This document shows positions 57,878-64,000 of a DNA stretch of 64,000 bases, piece by piece (the first letter of the stretch is position 1; each line of letters starts with the position of its first letter). A program made the translations under genes and the position numbers. Below the pieces are notes generated by a model, which was given only the letters and a program-made list of their open reading frames with translations, ran no database searches and was not told where the DNA came from. The stretch is taken from contig NZ_BLAF01000007.1 of the NCBI RefSeq assembly GCF_009687885.1, positions 124,001 through 188,000 of the forward strand. The letters run 5' to 3'. This DNA comes from Acrocarpospora pleiomorpha (lineage in GTDB: Bacteria; Actinomycetota; Actinomycetes; Streptosporangiales; Streptosporangiaceae).

Positions 57878-57895
57878 ATTGCTACATGTAGCAAT
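57878..57895. promoter_or_regulatory. PadR operator, perfect 18-bp palindrome
   Basis: ATTGCTACATGTAGCAAT is its own reverse complement and lies midway between the DUF2306-like gene (minus) and padR (plus). The ACATGT centre resembles known PadR half-sites. Confidence 0.7.
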
Positions 57896-57936
57896 CCTAC
57901 GCATCTCTCCCCAAGACTGGTATAGCATTACTACCT

Positions 57937-58275
57937 ATGCGGGCCGAAGCATTGAAGGGGCACTTGGACGGGTTGCTGCTGGCGACGCTGGAGGACGGAC
58001 CCCGCCACGGGTACGCGGTCAAAGAAGCGCTGTACCAGTCCACCGCCGGCCGTCTGGACCTGCCCACCGGAACCGTTTACCCCGCCCTGCACCGTCTGGA
58101 GCAGGCAGGATTGATCAACGGCAGCTGGTCGGTCGTAGACGGCCGTCGCCGTCGCACCTACCAGCTGACCCCGCAGGGGCGTACGGCGCTGACCCAGGCC
58201 CGGGCGAACTGGCGCGAATTCGCCGAGGTCATCACCTCGGCCCTGCGGAGCACGCCGTGGCCGGTCACGAGCTGA
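57937..58275 (+). CDS. PadR family transcriptional regulator
   Basis: A 112-aa regulator from ATG 57937. LKGHLDGLLLATLEDGPRHGYAVKEALYQSTAGRLDLPTGTVYPALHRLEQAGLINGSW is the PadR winged helix. Its stop lies within the next gene (19-base overlap), which is a HAAS-type membrane protein; that pair is common in actinobacteria. It likely represses itself, the membrane gene and the divergent DUF2306-like gene. Confidence 0.92.
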   Translation: MRAEALKGHLDGLLLATLEDGPRHGYAVKEALYQSTAGRLDLPTGTVYPALHRLEQAGLINGSWSVVDGRRRRTYQLTPQGRTALTQARANWREFAEVITSALRSTPWPVTS

Positions 58276-58847
58276 TCGACCGCGAGCTGGCGATCCTCGC
58301 CCGACGGCTTCCACCCATGGTGGTGGAGGAACTGGCCGACGGCCTGGACGAGACCTACCACAGTGCCCTGGCCCGATACCGGGATCCGGAGGCTGCGGCC
58401 CGGGCCGCCTTGGCCGAGTTCGGCGACGCCGACATCATCAGCGCCGCGTTCGTGGCCGCCGCCCCCGGGCGCGGCACGGCGCGGTTCCTGATGGCCGCCG
58501 GCCCTGTCGTCGGGGCGTGCTGGGCCACCGTACTGATGAACGCGTCGCCTGCGGTCGGGGAGGTGCCCTTCCCCGCACGCCTGACGGCCGGTCTGCTGCT
58601 CGGCGGCGTGATACTGGCGCTGCTCACGGCCGTACGGACTCGGCATCGCTACCGGGCCGCCCGCCGCGGTGCCCTGGCCGGTGCCACCGGGCTGGCGGTG
58701 CTCGATCTCGCCATGCTGAGCCTGGCCTGGCCGGTGGACGCCTTGGCGGGGGTGCCCTCTTGGCTGATGGCATGCGCCGCAGCGGCCAGTCTCACCCGGA
58801 TCCTGGTGGTCGTGCGTGCGATGCCCGACCTGCTCAACGTCCGATGA
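58257..58847 (+). CDS. HAAS/permease-prefix-like membrane protein
   Basis: A 196-aa protein, GTG 58257. The N-terminus HELIDRELAILARRLPPMVVEELADGLDETYHSALARYRDPEAAARAALAEFGDADII is the helical HAAS-like domain usually found next to PadR regulators, followed by four hydrophobic segments (FLMAAGPVVGACWATVLM, ARLTAGLLLGGVILALLTAV, TGLAVLDLAMLSLAW, AAASLTRILVVV). Function is not known beyond this association. Confidence 0.8.
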   Translation: MAGHELIDRELAILARRLPPMVVEELADGLDETYHSALARYRDPEAAARAALAEFGDADIISAAFVAAAPGRGTARFLMAAGPVVGACWATVLMNASPAVGEVPFPARLTAGLLLGGVILALLTAVRTRHRYRAARRGALAGATGLAVLDLAMLSLAWPVDALAGVPSWLMACAAAASLTRILVVVRAMPDLLNVR

Positions 58848-58876
58848 TCGAACTACGGCGTTCCACCATCAGCACA

Positions 58877-59659
58877 TCACGCCAGATTCCGTGCGTCCGC
58901 ATCCCGCATCGGACGGATCTCCAGCCCGGGACCGATGGCGGGCTTGGCCGCCTGCACGATCGCCGAATGCACCCCATCGCCGTGGTCGGCGGTCAGGCGG
59001 ATCCGGATATCGACGAACCCTGCCTGCCGCAGCAGGGCCCTGTACCGCTCGACCTCAAGAGCACCGGCGACGCAGCCGACGCGCTGTTCGGCCGCCGCTC
59101 GCCGGACGGGATCGACGGCTCCGTCGGTGACCACGTCGCTGACTCCGAACCGGCCGCCGGGGCGCAGCACCCGGAAGGCCTCGGCCAGCACGGCGGGCTT
59201 GTCGTCGGACAGGTTGATCACGCAGTTGGAGATGACCGCGTCCACCGCCTGGCCGGGCAGGGGGATGGCCTCGATGCCACCGTGGAGGAACTCGACGTTC
59301 GTCACGCCGGCCTGGGCGGCGTTGGCGCGGGCGAGGGCGAGCATGTCGGGACTGGCGTCCAGGCCGTAGACCTTGCCGTACGGGCCGACCCGGCGAGCCG
59401 ACAGCAGCACATCGATCCCGCCTCCGGAGCCCAGATCGAGGACGCTCTCCCCCTCGCGCAGCTCGGCGACGGCCACCGGGTCGCCGCACCCGAGGCTGGC
59501 GCGCACGGCACCCTCCGGCAGGTCCGCGGTGTCCTCGTAGCCAGCCGCGCCGAAGCAGCCCTGCTCGAACTCCCCCGCATCGCAGTCGACGATCATCCGG
59601 CCGAGCATCGCGGCCCGGGCCAGCCCGGAGTAGCGGGCGACCACCTTGTCATCAGCCAT
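58877..59659 (-). CDS. arsM: Arsenite methyltransferase ArsM
   Basis: A 260-aa SAM-dependent enzyme. ATG 59659 follows GGAGGGCC. SAM motif VLDLGSGGGIDVLLSARRVG at residues ~73-92. The three catalytic cysteines are present: Cys58 (ASLGCGDP), Cys146 (SNCVINLS) and Cys196 (VGCVAGAL). Cys26 and Cys35 near the N-terminus may add to arsenic binding. It methylates As(III) to volatile or less reactive forms. It ends 30 bases after the convergent HAAS gene and stands apart from the main ars operon. Confidence 0.93.
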   Translation of the reverse strand: MADDKVVARYSGLARAAMLGRMIVDCDAGEFEQGCFGAAGYEDTADLPEGAVRASLGCGDPVAVAELREGESVLDLGSGGGIDVLLSARRVGPYGKVYGLDASPDMLALARANAAQAGVTNVEFLHGGIEAIPLPGQAVDAVISNCVINLSDDKPAVLAEAFRVLRPGGRFGVSDVVTDGAVDPVRRAAAEQRVGCVAGALEVERYRALLRQAGFVDIRIRLTADHGDGVHSAIVQAAKPAIGPGLEIRPMRDADARNLA

Positions 59660-59692
59660 CGCGAGGCCCTCCTTTCATTCACGGACCGGAGC

Positions 59693-59872
59693 TCATTCAC
59701 AGACCGGAGCGGCGGGGACCGGGTTGCCCATCACCACGTCGGCAGCGGTCGGGAAGCAGCTCACACACGCCTCGTTGATCCGGTAGAAGGCGGAGGTGCC
59801 CCGACGCTCGACCAGGACAAACCGCACTTCGGCAAGGATCTTCAGGTGGTGGGAGACGGTCGACTGGCCCAC
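59693..59872 (-). pseudogene. ArsR-family repressor, 5'-truncated
   Basis: The minus frame encodes GVGQSTVSHHLKILAEVRFV and LVERRGTSAFYRINEACVSC down to the stop at 59693. This is the recognition helix, wing and C-terminus of an ArsR protein, with Cys residues in NEACVSCF. The N-terminal half is missing; homology stops at about 59872, where an opposite fragment begins. Confidence 0.7.
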
Positions 59873-59880
59873 TCCGCACG

Positions 59881-59970
59881 CTGGCCAAGACCGAGAACAC
59901 CACCTGCTGCACCCCGGCCGGAAACCCGGTCACCACCACCGCCACCACCACGGCGGCCGGCTGCTGCTGA
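59881..59970 (+). pseudogene. Cys-rich C-terminal tail of a lost ars gene
   Basis: Plus-strand frame LAKTENTTCCTPAGNPVTTTATTTAAGCC ends at 59968-59970; it has CC pairs like the termini of the ArsO-like flavoprotein at 50.3 kb (which ends GGCCG). No start or upstream body exists; the join with the truncated arsR is at 59873-59880. The remainder to 60117 shows nothing I can support. Confidence 0.4.
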
Positions 59971-60117
59971 CCGCCCGACCCGGGCCCGCGCTCACCGGCT
60001 GGCTCACCGGATGAGCCCGCCGTCGGCAGAGCCATTCGCGTCACGGCACCAGCTGATCAGTCGGCCGGTGCCGGTGATGTCGCGGAAGGAGTGTAACCCA
60101 AGTTCATGCGCCCGCCC

Positions 60118-60354
60118 TTAGGCGGTCTTGCGGGAATTGGCGTCGTAGAGAGCTGACCACCTGGCGATGAGCAGGGCATCCTGTTCCGGGTCGCCCTGCA
60201 GCTCCTCTTCGTTGATTGCGAGGGCCGCATGCTCCTCGTAGCCAGGGTCACCGGGCCGGAGCTCGATCACACCATCCGCGTGCCCGCCGTCGGGAGTCTC
60301 AACGTGGAAAGGCGCCAGAAGGGTGCCATCATTCCTACGGACAGTGGTCCACAT
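60118..60354 (-). CDS. Small acidic protein of unknown function
   Basis: A 78-aa protein; ATG 60354 follows GGGAGGGCG. MWTTVRRNDGTLLAPFHVETPDGGHADGVIELRPGDPGYEEHAALAINEEELQGDPEQ is acidic, has no Cys and no membrane segment, and resembles no family I know. It lies 16 bases after a metalloprotease-like gene and is probably co-transcribed with it. Confidence 0.7.
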   Translation of the reverse strand: MWTTVRRNDGTLLAPFHVETPDGGHADGVIELRPGDPGYEEHAALAINEEELQGDPEQDALLIARWSALYDANSRKTA

Positions 60355-60370
60355 GCTGTTCGCCCTCCCT

Positions 60371-61006
60371 CTATACGCCATAGTGTCGACGGAAGTATCC
60401 CCAGACTACCGCCGCGAGATTCTCCTGACCATCGAGCATTCGCAGAAGGCGGCCAGCCTGCCCGGAGGCACACAGGGCGTAGGCTTCGGCGAACCACTCC
60501 ACCGTGTCGAGATATCGCGGGTGCTGAATGTGTGGGCTGATCATCTTCATGACAGTGGTCCATTCCGCTGAAGACGACATTCCATCCCATACGTCCAAAG
60601 CGTGCCCGACCTCGTGGAGAACGAGGCTGGCCGACACATGCGCGCTGGTGCCGATGGCGATGATCCGGCCCGTGCACATCCCCGGCACGACATCCCAGAG
60701 CGCGACTCCCGACGGAATGGCCTGGCCGCGCAGATGGCCGAGATCATCAAGATCGGGGACCGCGCCCGGCCCCAGCCAGATCGCGTCGAGTTCCTCCGCC
60801 AGCCGGGTGGCGATATGAACGGGAAGACTGGCCAGATCGTCCACCATGTGGATGAGCTCAGCCGCAGGTAGCAAGTCGCCGCTCGGTACCCACTGACGGC
60901 GCAGCACTCGTTCCAGAACCCCACAGTGTCGTCGGCCGTCACGCGGAATGGGGTGGGTGTTCGCTGCCCACGGCAGACACCAGGAGGGGGAAGCCACGAG
61001 CGCCAA
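60371..61006 (-). CDS. HExxH metalloprotease-like protein (anthrax-lethal-factor-domain-like), start uncertain
   Basis: About 211 aa. The zinc motif is VLHEVGHALD (HEVGH), followed ~40 residues later by EWFAEAYAL, whose Glu can be the third zinc ligand (gluzincin pattern). ELDAIWLGPGAVPDLDDLGHLRGQAIPSG is shared with actinobacterial proteins of the ATLF-like type. Start is unclear: TTG 61006 is used, GTG 60907 is possible. The +1 frame has a better-looking start (ATG near 61024, MDVGQNWRSWLPPPG) behind a GAGGGAC ribosome site, so the gene may be frameshifted near 60900. Confidence 0.6.
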   Translation of the reverse strand: MALVASPSWCLPWAANTHPIPRDGRRHCGVLERVLRRQWVPSGDLLPAAELIHMVDDLASLPVHIATRLAEELDAIWLGPGAVPDLDDLGHLRGQAIPSGVALWDVVPGMCTGRIIAIGTSAHVSASLVLHEVGHALDVWDGMSSSAEWTTVMKMISPHIQHPRYLDTVEWFAEAYALCASGQAGRLLRMLDGQENLAAVVWGYFRRHYGV

Positions 61007-61055
61007 TTCTGCCCCACATCCATCACGTGACTGTCCCTCTTGCCCCGTTGGCGTG

Positions 61056-61934
61056 TCAGCCGTTCAGGTGTTCGGCGGTGGTGAGGCCGAGCATTGTGGC
61101 GGAGCGGTCCCACAGGTGGTGGGCGAGTTCAGGGTCGCCGGACTGGCGGTATTTGGGCTCTCGGCGCTTGAGGAGGTTGAAGTAGGAGCCGTTGACCGGC
61201 TGGGGGTCTTCCATTGTGGCCAGGTATAGGAGTGGTTCGGCGGCCTTCTCGGGTGGGAGAGCGATGGCCCTGCCCAGGGGTGAGCGCATGATCCGGCGCA
61301 GGATGGCCTTGTCGCGGAAGAAGTCGCTGGCGACGGCTCCGGGGTGGAAGGCGGTCGCGGTGATGCCGGTGCCCTGGGTTCGGCGGGCCAGTTCGCGGGT
61401 GAAGAGGATGTTCTCCAGCTTTGTCGTGCCGTAGACGCGGAAAGGGCGGTAGCCGCGGGTGCTGTCGAGGTCGTCGAGGTCGACGCGGCCCAGGCTGTGC
61501 GCCTGGCTGCTTGTCGAGATCACCCGGGCGTCCTTGGCGGCGGCCAGGCGGTCCAGGAGCAGGTGGGTGAGCAGGAACGGGGCCAGGTAGTTGACCTGGA
61601 AGGTCATCTCGTGGCCGTCCTCGGTGATGGTCCGCCGGGCGAACTGGCCTCCGGCGTTGTTGGCCAGCACGTCGATGGTGGGGTAGCGGTCGAGCAGGGT
61701 GTCCGCGAGTGCTCGTACATCCGACAGGCGGCTGAAGTCGGCGAGGTGCGGATCGGCGCCGATCGCGCGGGCGACCGCGTTCGTTTTCTCCGGTGAGCGG
61801 CCGACCACGGCGACGGTCGCGCCGAGCGCGGCCAGTCCGCGGGCTGCGGCGGCGCCGACGCCGGCGCTGGCACCCGTTATCACCACGGTCTTGCCCCGCA
61901 TGTCGCGCGCGGCCTGACCCGTCTTGTCGTTCAT
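61056..61934 (-). CDS. SDR family oxidoreductase (retinol-dehydrogenase-like)
   Basis: A 292-aa protein. ATG 61934 follows TTGGAGGCG. VVITGASAGVGAAAARGLAALGATVAVVGRSPEK is the NADP-type Rossmann start, with NNAGGQFARR, STSSQAHS and YGTTK (YxxxK) and the family end NGSYFNLLKRREPKY. It is divergent from a TetR gene with twin operators between them. Confidence 0.9.
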   Translation of the reverse strand: MNDKTGQAARDMRGKTVVITGASAGVGAAAARGLAALGATVAVVGRSPEKTNAVARAIGADPHLADFSRLSDVRALADTLLDRYPTIDVLANNAGGQFARRTITEDGHEMTFQVNYLAPFLLTHLLLDRLAAAKDARVISTSSQAHSLGRVDLDDLDSTRGYRPFRVYGTTKLENILFTRELARRTQGTGITATAFHPGAVASDFFRDKAILRRIMRSPLGRAIALPPEKAAEPLLYLATMEDPQPVNGSYFNLLKRREPKYRQSGDPELAHHLWDRSATMLGLTTAEHLNG

Positions 61935-61951
61935 GGCATCGCCTCCAAATA

Positions 61952-61992
61952 TGAGGGGGTCCTCAGGTTAGCACAATATGAGGACCCCCTCA
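61952..61992. promoter_or_regulatory. Twin TGAGG-N4-CCTCA operators
   Basis: Two 14-bp dyads TGAGGGGGTCCTCA (61952-61965) and TGAGGACCCCCTCA (61979-61992) are themselves reverse complements of each other, so the whole 41-base segment is one larger inverted repeat. They lie between the divergent SDR and tetR genes; the second overlaps the expected tetR promoter. Confidence 0.8.
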
Positions 61993-62010
61993 GGTTGATA
62001 GGCTACGCGC

Positions 62011-62670
62011 ATGGCATCCGGCTCTCCCCCGCGCCTTCGGCGTGACGCCCAGCGCAACTACGACGCGCTGGTGGCCGCGGCGCGCGAAGCGTTCGCCGAG
62101 CATGGGCTGGAAGCCTCCCTGGAGCAGGTGGCCAAGAGAGCCGGGGTCGCCATCGGCACGCTTTATCGGCATTTCCCGACCCGGGGGCACCTGGTCAGCG
62201 CGATCTTCTCCGAGAAACTCCAGGCCTCTGTCGCCGCCGCGGAACAGGCGCTCGCCATGAAGGACACCTGGGCCGCGTTCTGCATGCTGCTGGAGAGGTT
62301 GTGTGAGCTGCAGGCGGACGACCGCGGCTTCAACGACCTCACCTCCGCCGGTCCGTACGCGATCGACGGCGTCACCTGCATGCAGGACCGCGTACGCGAC
62401 CTGGGGACACAGCTCCTCCAGCGCGGGCAGCGGGAGAAGGTCATCCGCCCCGATCTCACCCCCGAGGACCTGCACCTGCTGATCTGGTCGCAGAGCCGGA
62501 TCATGGAGGCCACCAGCGGCATCGCCCCCCACGCGTGGCGGCGCCACCTGCACCTGCTGATCGACGCCTACCGTGCCGACCGCGCCCACCCGATCCCGGA
62601 GGCTCCGCTCACCCCGCAGCAGCTGAGCCGTGCCATGGCCCGCCTCTGCGATCCGGCCCGGCGCCAATAA
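62011..62670 (+). CDS. TetR family transcriptional regulator
   Basis: A 219-aa regulator, ATG 62011. RRDAQRNYDALVAAAREAFAEHGLEASLEQVAKRAGVAIGTLYRHFPTRGHLVSAIF is the TetR DNA-binding domain. A TAGGCT -10-like element ends only seven bases upstream and there is no ribosome site, so the mRNA is likely leaderless. Probable regulator of the divergent SDR and of itself. Confidence 0.9.
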   Translation: MASGSPPRLRRDAQRNYDALVAAAREAFAEHGLEASLEQVAKRAGVAIGTLYRHFPTRGHLVSAIFSEKLQASVAAAEQALAMKDTWAAFCMLLERLCELQADDRGFNDLTSAGPYAIDGVTCMQDRVRDLGTQLLQRGQREKVIRPDLTPEDLHLLIWSQSRIMEATSGIAPHAWRRHLHLLIDAYRADRAHPIPEAPLTPQQLSRAMARLCDPARRQ

Positions 62671-62724
62671 GCCCCCCCGTGACCGGGTGGAATCGATTCG
62701 GGGAGTGTGGGTGTTGCAGCGGGC

Positions 62725-63351
62725 ATGGTCATTGGATTCATTGGCAGTGGAAACATCGGCGGGACCGTGGCGCGGCTGGCGGTGAACGCTGGGCACTCGG
62801 TGGTGCTGAGTAACTCTCGCGGGCCGGAGACGCTCGCTGACCTGGTGGCCGAGCTCGGTCCGAATGCGCGGGCGGCCACTGCGGAGGAGGCGGGGAGGGC
62901 CGGGGACATCGTGGTTGTGAGCGTCCCGTTCGGGGTTCACACGAAGGTGCCGGTCGAGCCGCTGGCGGGGAAGATCGTCATCGACACCAACAACTACTAC
63001 CACGAGCGTGACGGCCGTTACCCGGATATCGACGAGGGCCGTCAGACCGACAGCGGGGCGCTCGCCGATCACCTGGGGACGGCTCGCGTGGTCAAGGCGT
63101 TCAACACCATCTACTACGTCGACCTGGGTGAGCACGGTCTTCCCGCGGGTGATCCCGCGCGCAGGGCGTTGCCGATCGCGGGCGACGATCTGGACGCGAA
63201 GCGCGTCGTGGCGGAGCTGCTCGATGAGTTCGGCTTCGACGCGGTCGACGCGGGGGCGCTCGCGGAGGGGTGGCGCTTCCAGCGTGACAAGCCCGCCTAC
63301 GGCCCCCGGCTCACGGCGAGTGAGCTCCGGGAAGCGCTCGCCAAGGCGTGA
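62725..63351 (+). CDS. NADPH-dependent F420 reductase-like (NpdG family) protein
   Basis: A 208-aa protein from ATG 62725. MVIGFIGSGNIGGTVARLAVNAGHSVVLSNSRGPETL is the NADP-binding start of F420:NADP oxidoreductase-like proteins; VVSVPFGVH, IDTNNYYHERDG and VVKAFNTIYYVDL are typical of the actinobacterial subgroup. True F420 use is not certain; many members are only annotated as NAD(P)-binding. It lies 54 bases after tetR and may share its transcript. Confidence 0.8.
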   Translation: MVIGFIGSGNIGGTVARLAVNAGHSVVLSNSRGPETLADLVAELGPNARAATAEEAGRAGDIVVVSVPFGVHTKVPVEPLAGKIVIDTNNYYHERDGRYPDIDEGRQTDSGALADHLGTARVVKAFNTIYYVDLGEHGLPAGDPARRALPIAGDDLDAKRVVAELLDEFGFDAVDAGALAEGWRFQRDKPAYGPRLTASELREALAKA

Positions 63352-63409
63352 TCTCGCGGGTGACGCGGTGGCGAGCCTCAGGAGGGCAGGCTCGCCAAGG
63401 CGTGCTCGC

Positions 63410-63463
63410 GGGTGACGCGCGGTGGCGAGCCTCAGGGGGCAGGCTCGGCACCGCGCGTCACCC
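63410..63463. terminator. Strong bidirectional terminator, 23-bp stem
   Basis: Arms 63410-63432 and 63441-63463 pair over 23 positions with one mismatch and an eight-base loop, between convergent genes. The segment before it (63345-63400) is a partial direct duplication of the left half (GCGGGTGACGC, GGTGGCGAGCCTCAG, GGCAGGCTCG), itself a smaller hairpin. Confidence 0.85.
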
Positions 63464-63466
63464 GCG

Positions 63467-64000
63467 TCACGCGCTTCCCCGGCTGTCCAGGTACGCGGGC
63501 CAGCTGCCGAACTCGGTGATGTCCTTGGCGTCGGCGGCGGCGTAGGACTCGCAGAGGAAGCCGTACACCTGGCTGCCGTCGAGGAGTTCGATCGTGCCGA
63601 GGCCGAGGGGGGCCGGGATCTGGACGAGGAGGCGGCCGAGGGCTTCGGGGGTGAGGTGGTGGAGTTCCACTTCGATGGATTCGCCGCCGAGCATGCGCGT
63701 CATGCCGGGGCGGTCGCCGAGGTCGAAGAGCCGGTAGAGGGGAGCGGTGCCGGCCAGGCCCTGCCGGCGTGCGCCCAGGGCGGCGAGCTGGGGGTGTAGC
63801 GGCTGCCCGGTCCGGTGGGCCCCGACGACCGCCAAGGTGGCTGCCTCCCGCATCCGCGGCGGCGTCGTGTCTTCCAGGGGGTCCCGGGTGGCGCCGGTCA
63901 TCCCGCCGGTGGCGTGGTGGAAGGCGCGGGCCAGATCGGCGAGCAGGGCGTCGGAGCCGGAAGGGCCCAGCAGGGTGAGCCCGTGCGGCCTGCCGGTGGC
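63467..64000 (-). CDS. Allophanate hydrolase / AtzF-like amidase, C-terminal part (runs off window)
   Basis: The minus frame is open from the window edge to the stop at 63467, giving the last ~177 residues. GRPHGLTLLGPSGSDALLADLARAFHHATGG joins the amidase domain to the C-terminal domain. APLGLGTIELLDGSQVYGFLCESYAAADAKDITEFGSWPAYL is the gamma-glutamylcyclotransferase-like C-terminal domain of allophanate hydrolases. These release ammonia and CO2 from allophanate in the urea amidolyase pathway. The amidase active site lies outside the window. Confidence 0.8.
   Translation of the reverse strand, partial: ATGRPHGLTLLGPSGSDALLADLARAFHHATGGMTGATRDPLEDTTPPRMREAATLAVVGAHRTGQPLHPQLAALGARRQGLAGTAPLYRLFDLGDRPGMTRMLGGESIEVELHHLTPEALGRLLVQIPAPLGLGTIELLDGSQVYGFLCESYAAADAKDITEFGSWPAYLDSRGSA

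Overview
The window is high-GC DNA with dense gene packing, many GTG starts and ATGA overlaps. It carries WS/DGAT, F420-type reductase, PadR and mycothiol-era arsenate reductase families, which points to a filamentous or soil actinomycete. Streptosporangiales such as Nonomuraea or Actinomadura are my guess; that is inferred from gene content only. No rRNA, tRNA or CRISPR array was seen. The window opens inside a neutral zinc metallopeptidase gene and closes inside an allophanate-hydrolase-like gene.

Region 0.7-18.2 kb is a catabolic block, nearly all on the minus strand. It holds an SDR with His in place of the catalytic Tyr, a divergent EthD-like barrel protein, and an operon of a 97-aa protein, a Rieske oxygenase alpha subunit, a [2Fe-2S] ferredoxin, E1alpha and E1beta of a 2-oxoacid dehydrogenase and a free-standing lipoyl domain. 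It also has two peptide-type solute-binding lipoproteins with one Dpp-like ABC transporter, an MFS exporter, a KstD-like flavoprotein and a quinone-reductase-like MDR enzyme. Six promoter regions here carry variants of one 16-bp inverted repeat (TTCCAnAnnnTnTGGAA-like), which suggests a single regulon whose regulator is not in the window.

Region 18.3-24.3 kb is mixed: a Rel-type HD hydrolase fused to membrane helices and coupled to a PadR regulator across a 33-bp tandem repeat, an acyltransferase-3, two SDRs with a LysR, and gene remnants. Region 24.3-29.5 kb resembles a decayed dormancy (DosR-like) island: CBS protein, intact and truncated universal stress proteins, a pyruvate phosphate dikinase remnant, an SRPBCC-like protein and a WS/DGAT acyltransferase, with several DosR-like palindromes. 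Region 29.5-32.6 kb holds HxlR/SnoaL and SoxR/NmrA divergent pairs with clear operators.

Region 32.7-46 kb is a sugar locus: fucose/arabinose isomerase-like enzyme, FGGY kinase, LacI regulator, DUF624 protein, MalF/MalG-type permeases, a sugar-binding lipoprotein, a second LacI regulator and a GH116 (GBA2-type) glycosidase. Near-identical LacI operators stand before the binding-protein gene and the glycosidase. A TnpB-only IS200/IS605 element with its right-end hairpin sits directly upstream of the glycosidase promoter. Region 46-50 kb has MFS/LysR and NmrA/TetR pairs plus Tn3 and group II intron remnants.

Region 50.3-60 kb is an arsenic island: a flavoprotein with CCG motifs at both termini, an MFS, ArsR, three ArsC proteins, an ArsR-ArsC fusion, an aquaglyceroporin, another ArsR, a DUF2306-like membrane protein, a PadR/HAAS pair, ArsM, and two decapitated ars fragments. 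The final 4 kb holds a small protein, an HExxH metalloprotease-like protein, an SDR/TetR pair with twin operators, an F420-dependent-reductase-like protein and a strong bidirectional terminator. All coordinates were derived by hand from the sequence and no database search was run, so family names rest on motif recognition.
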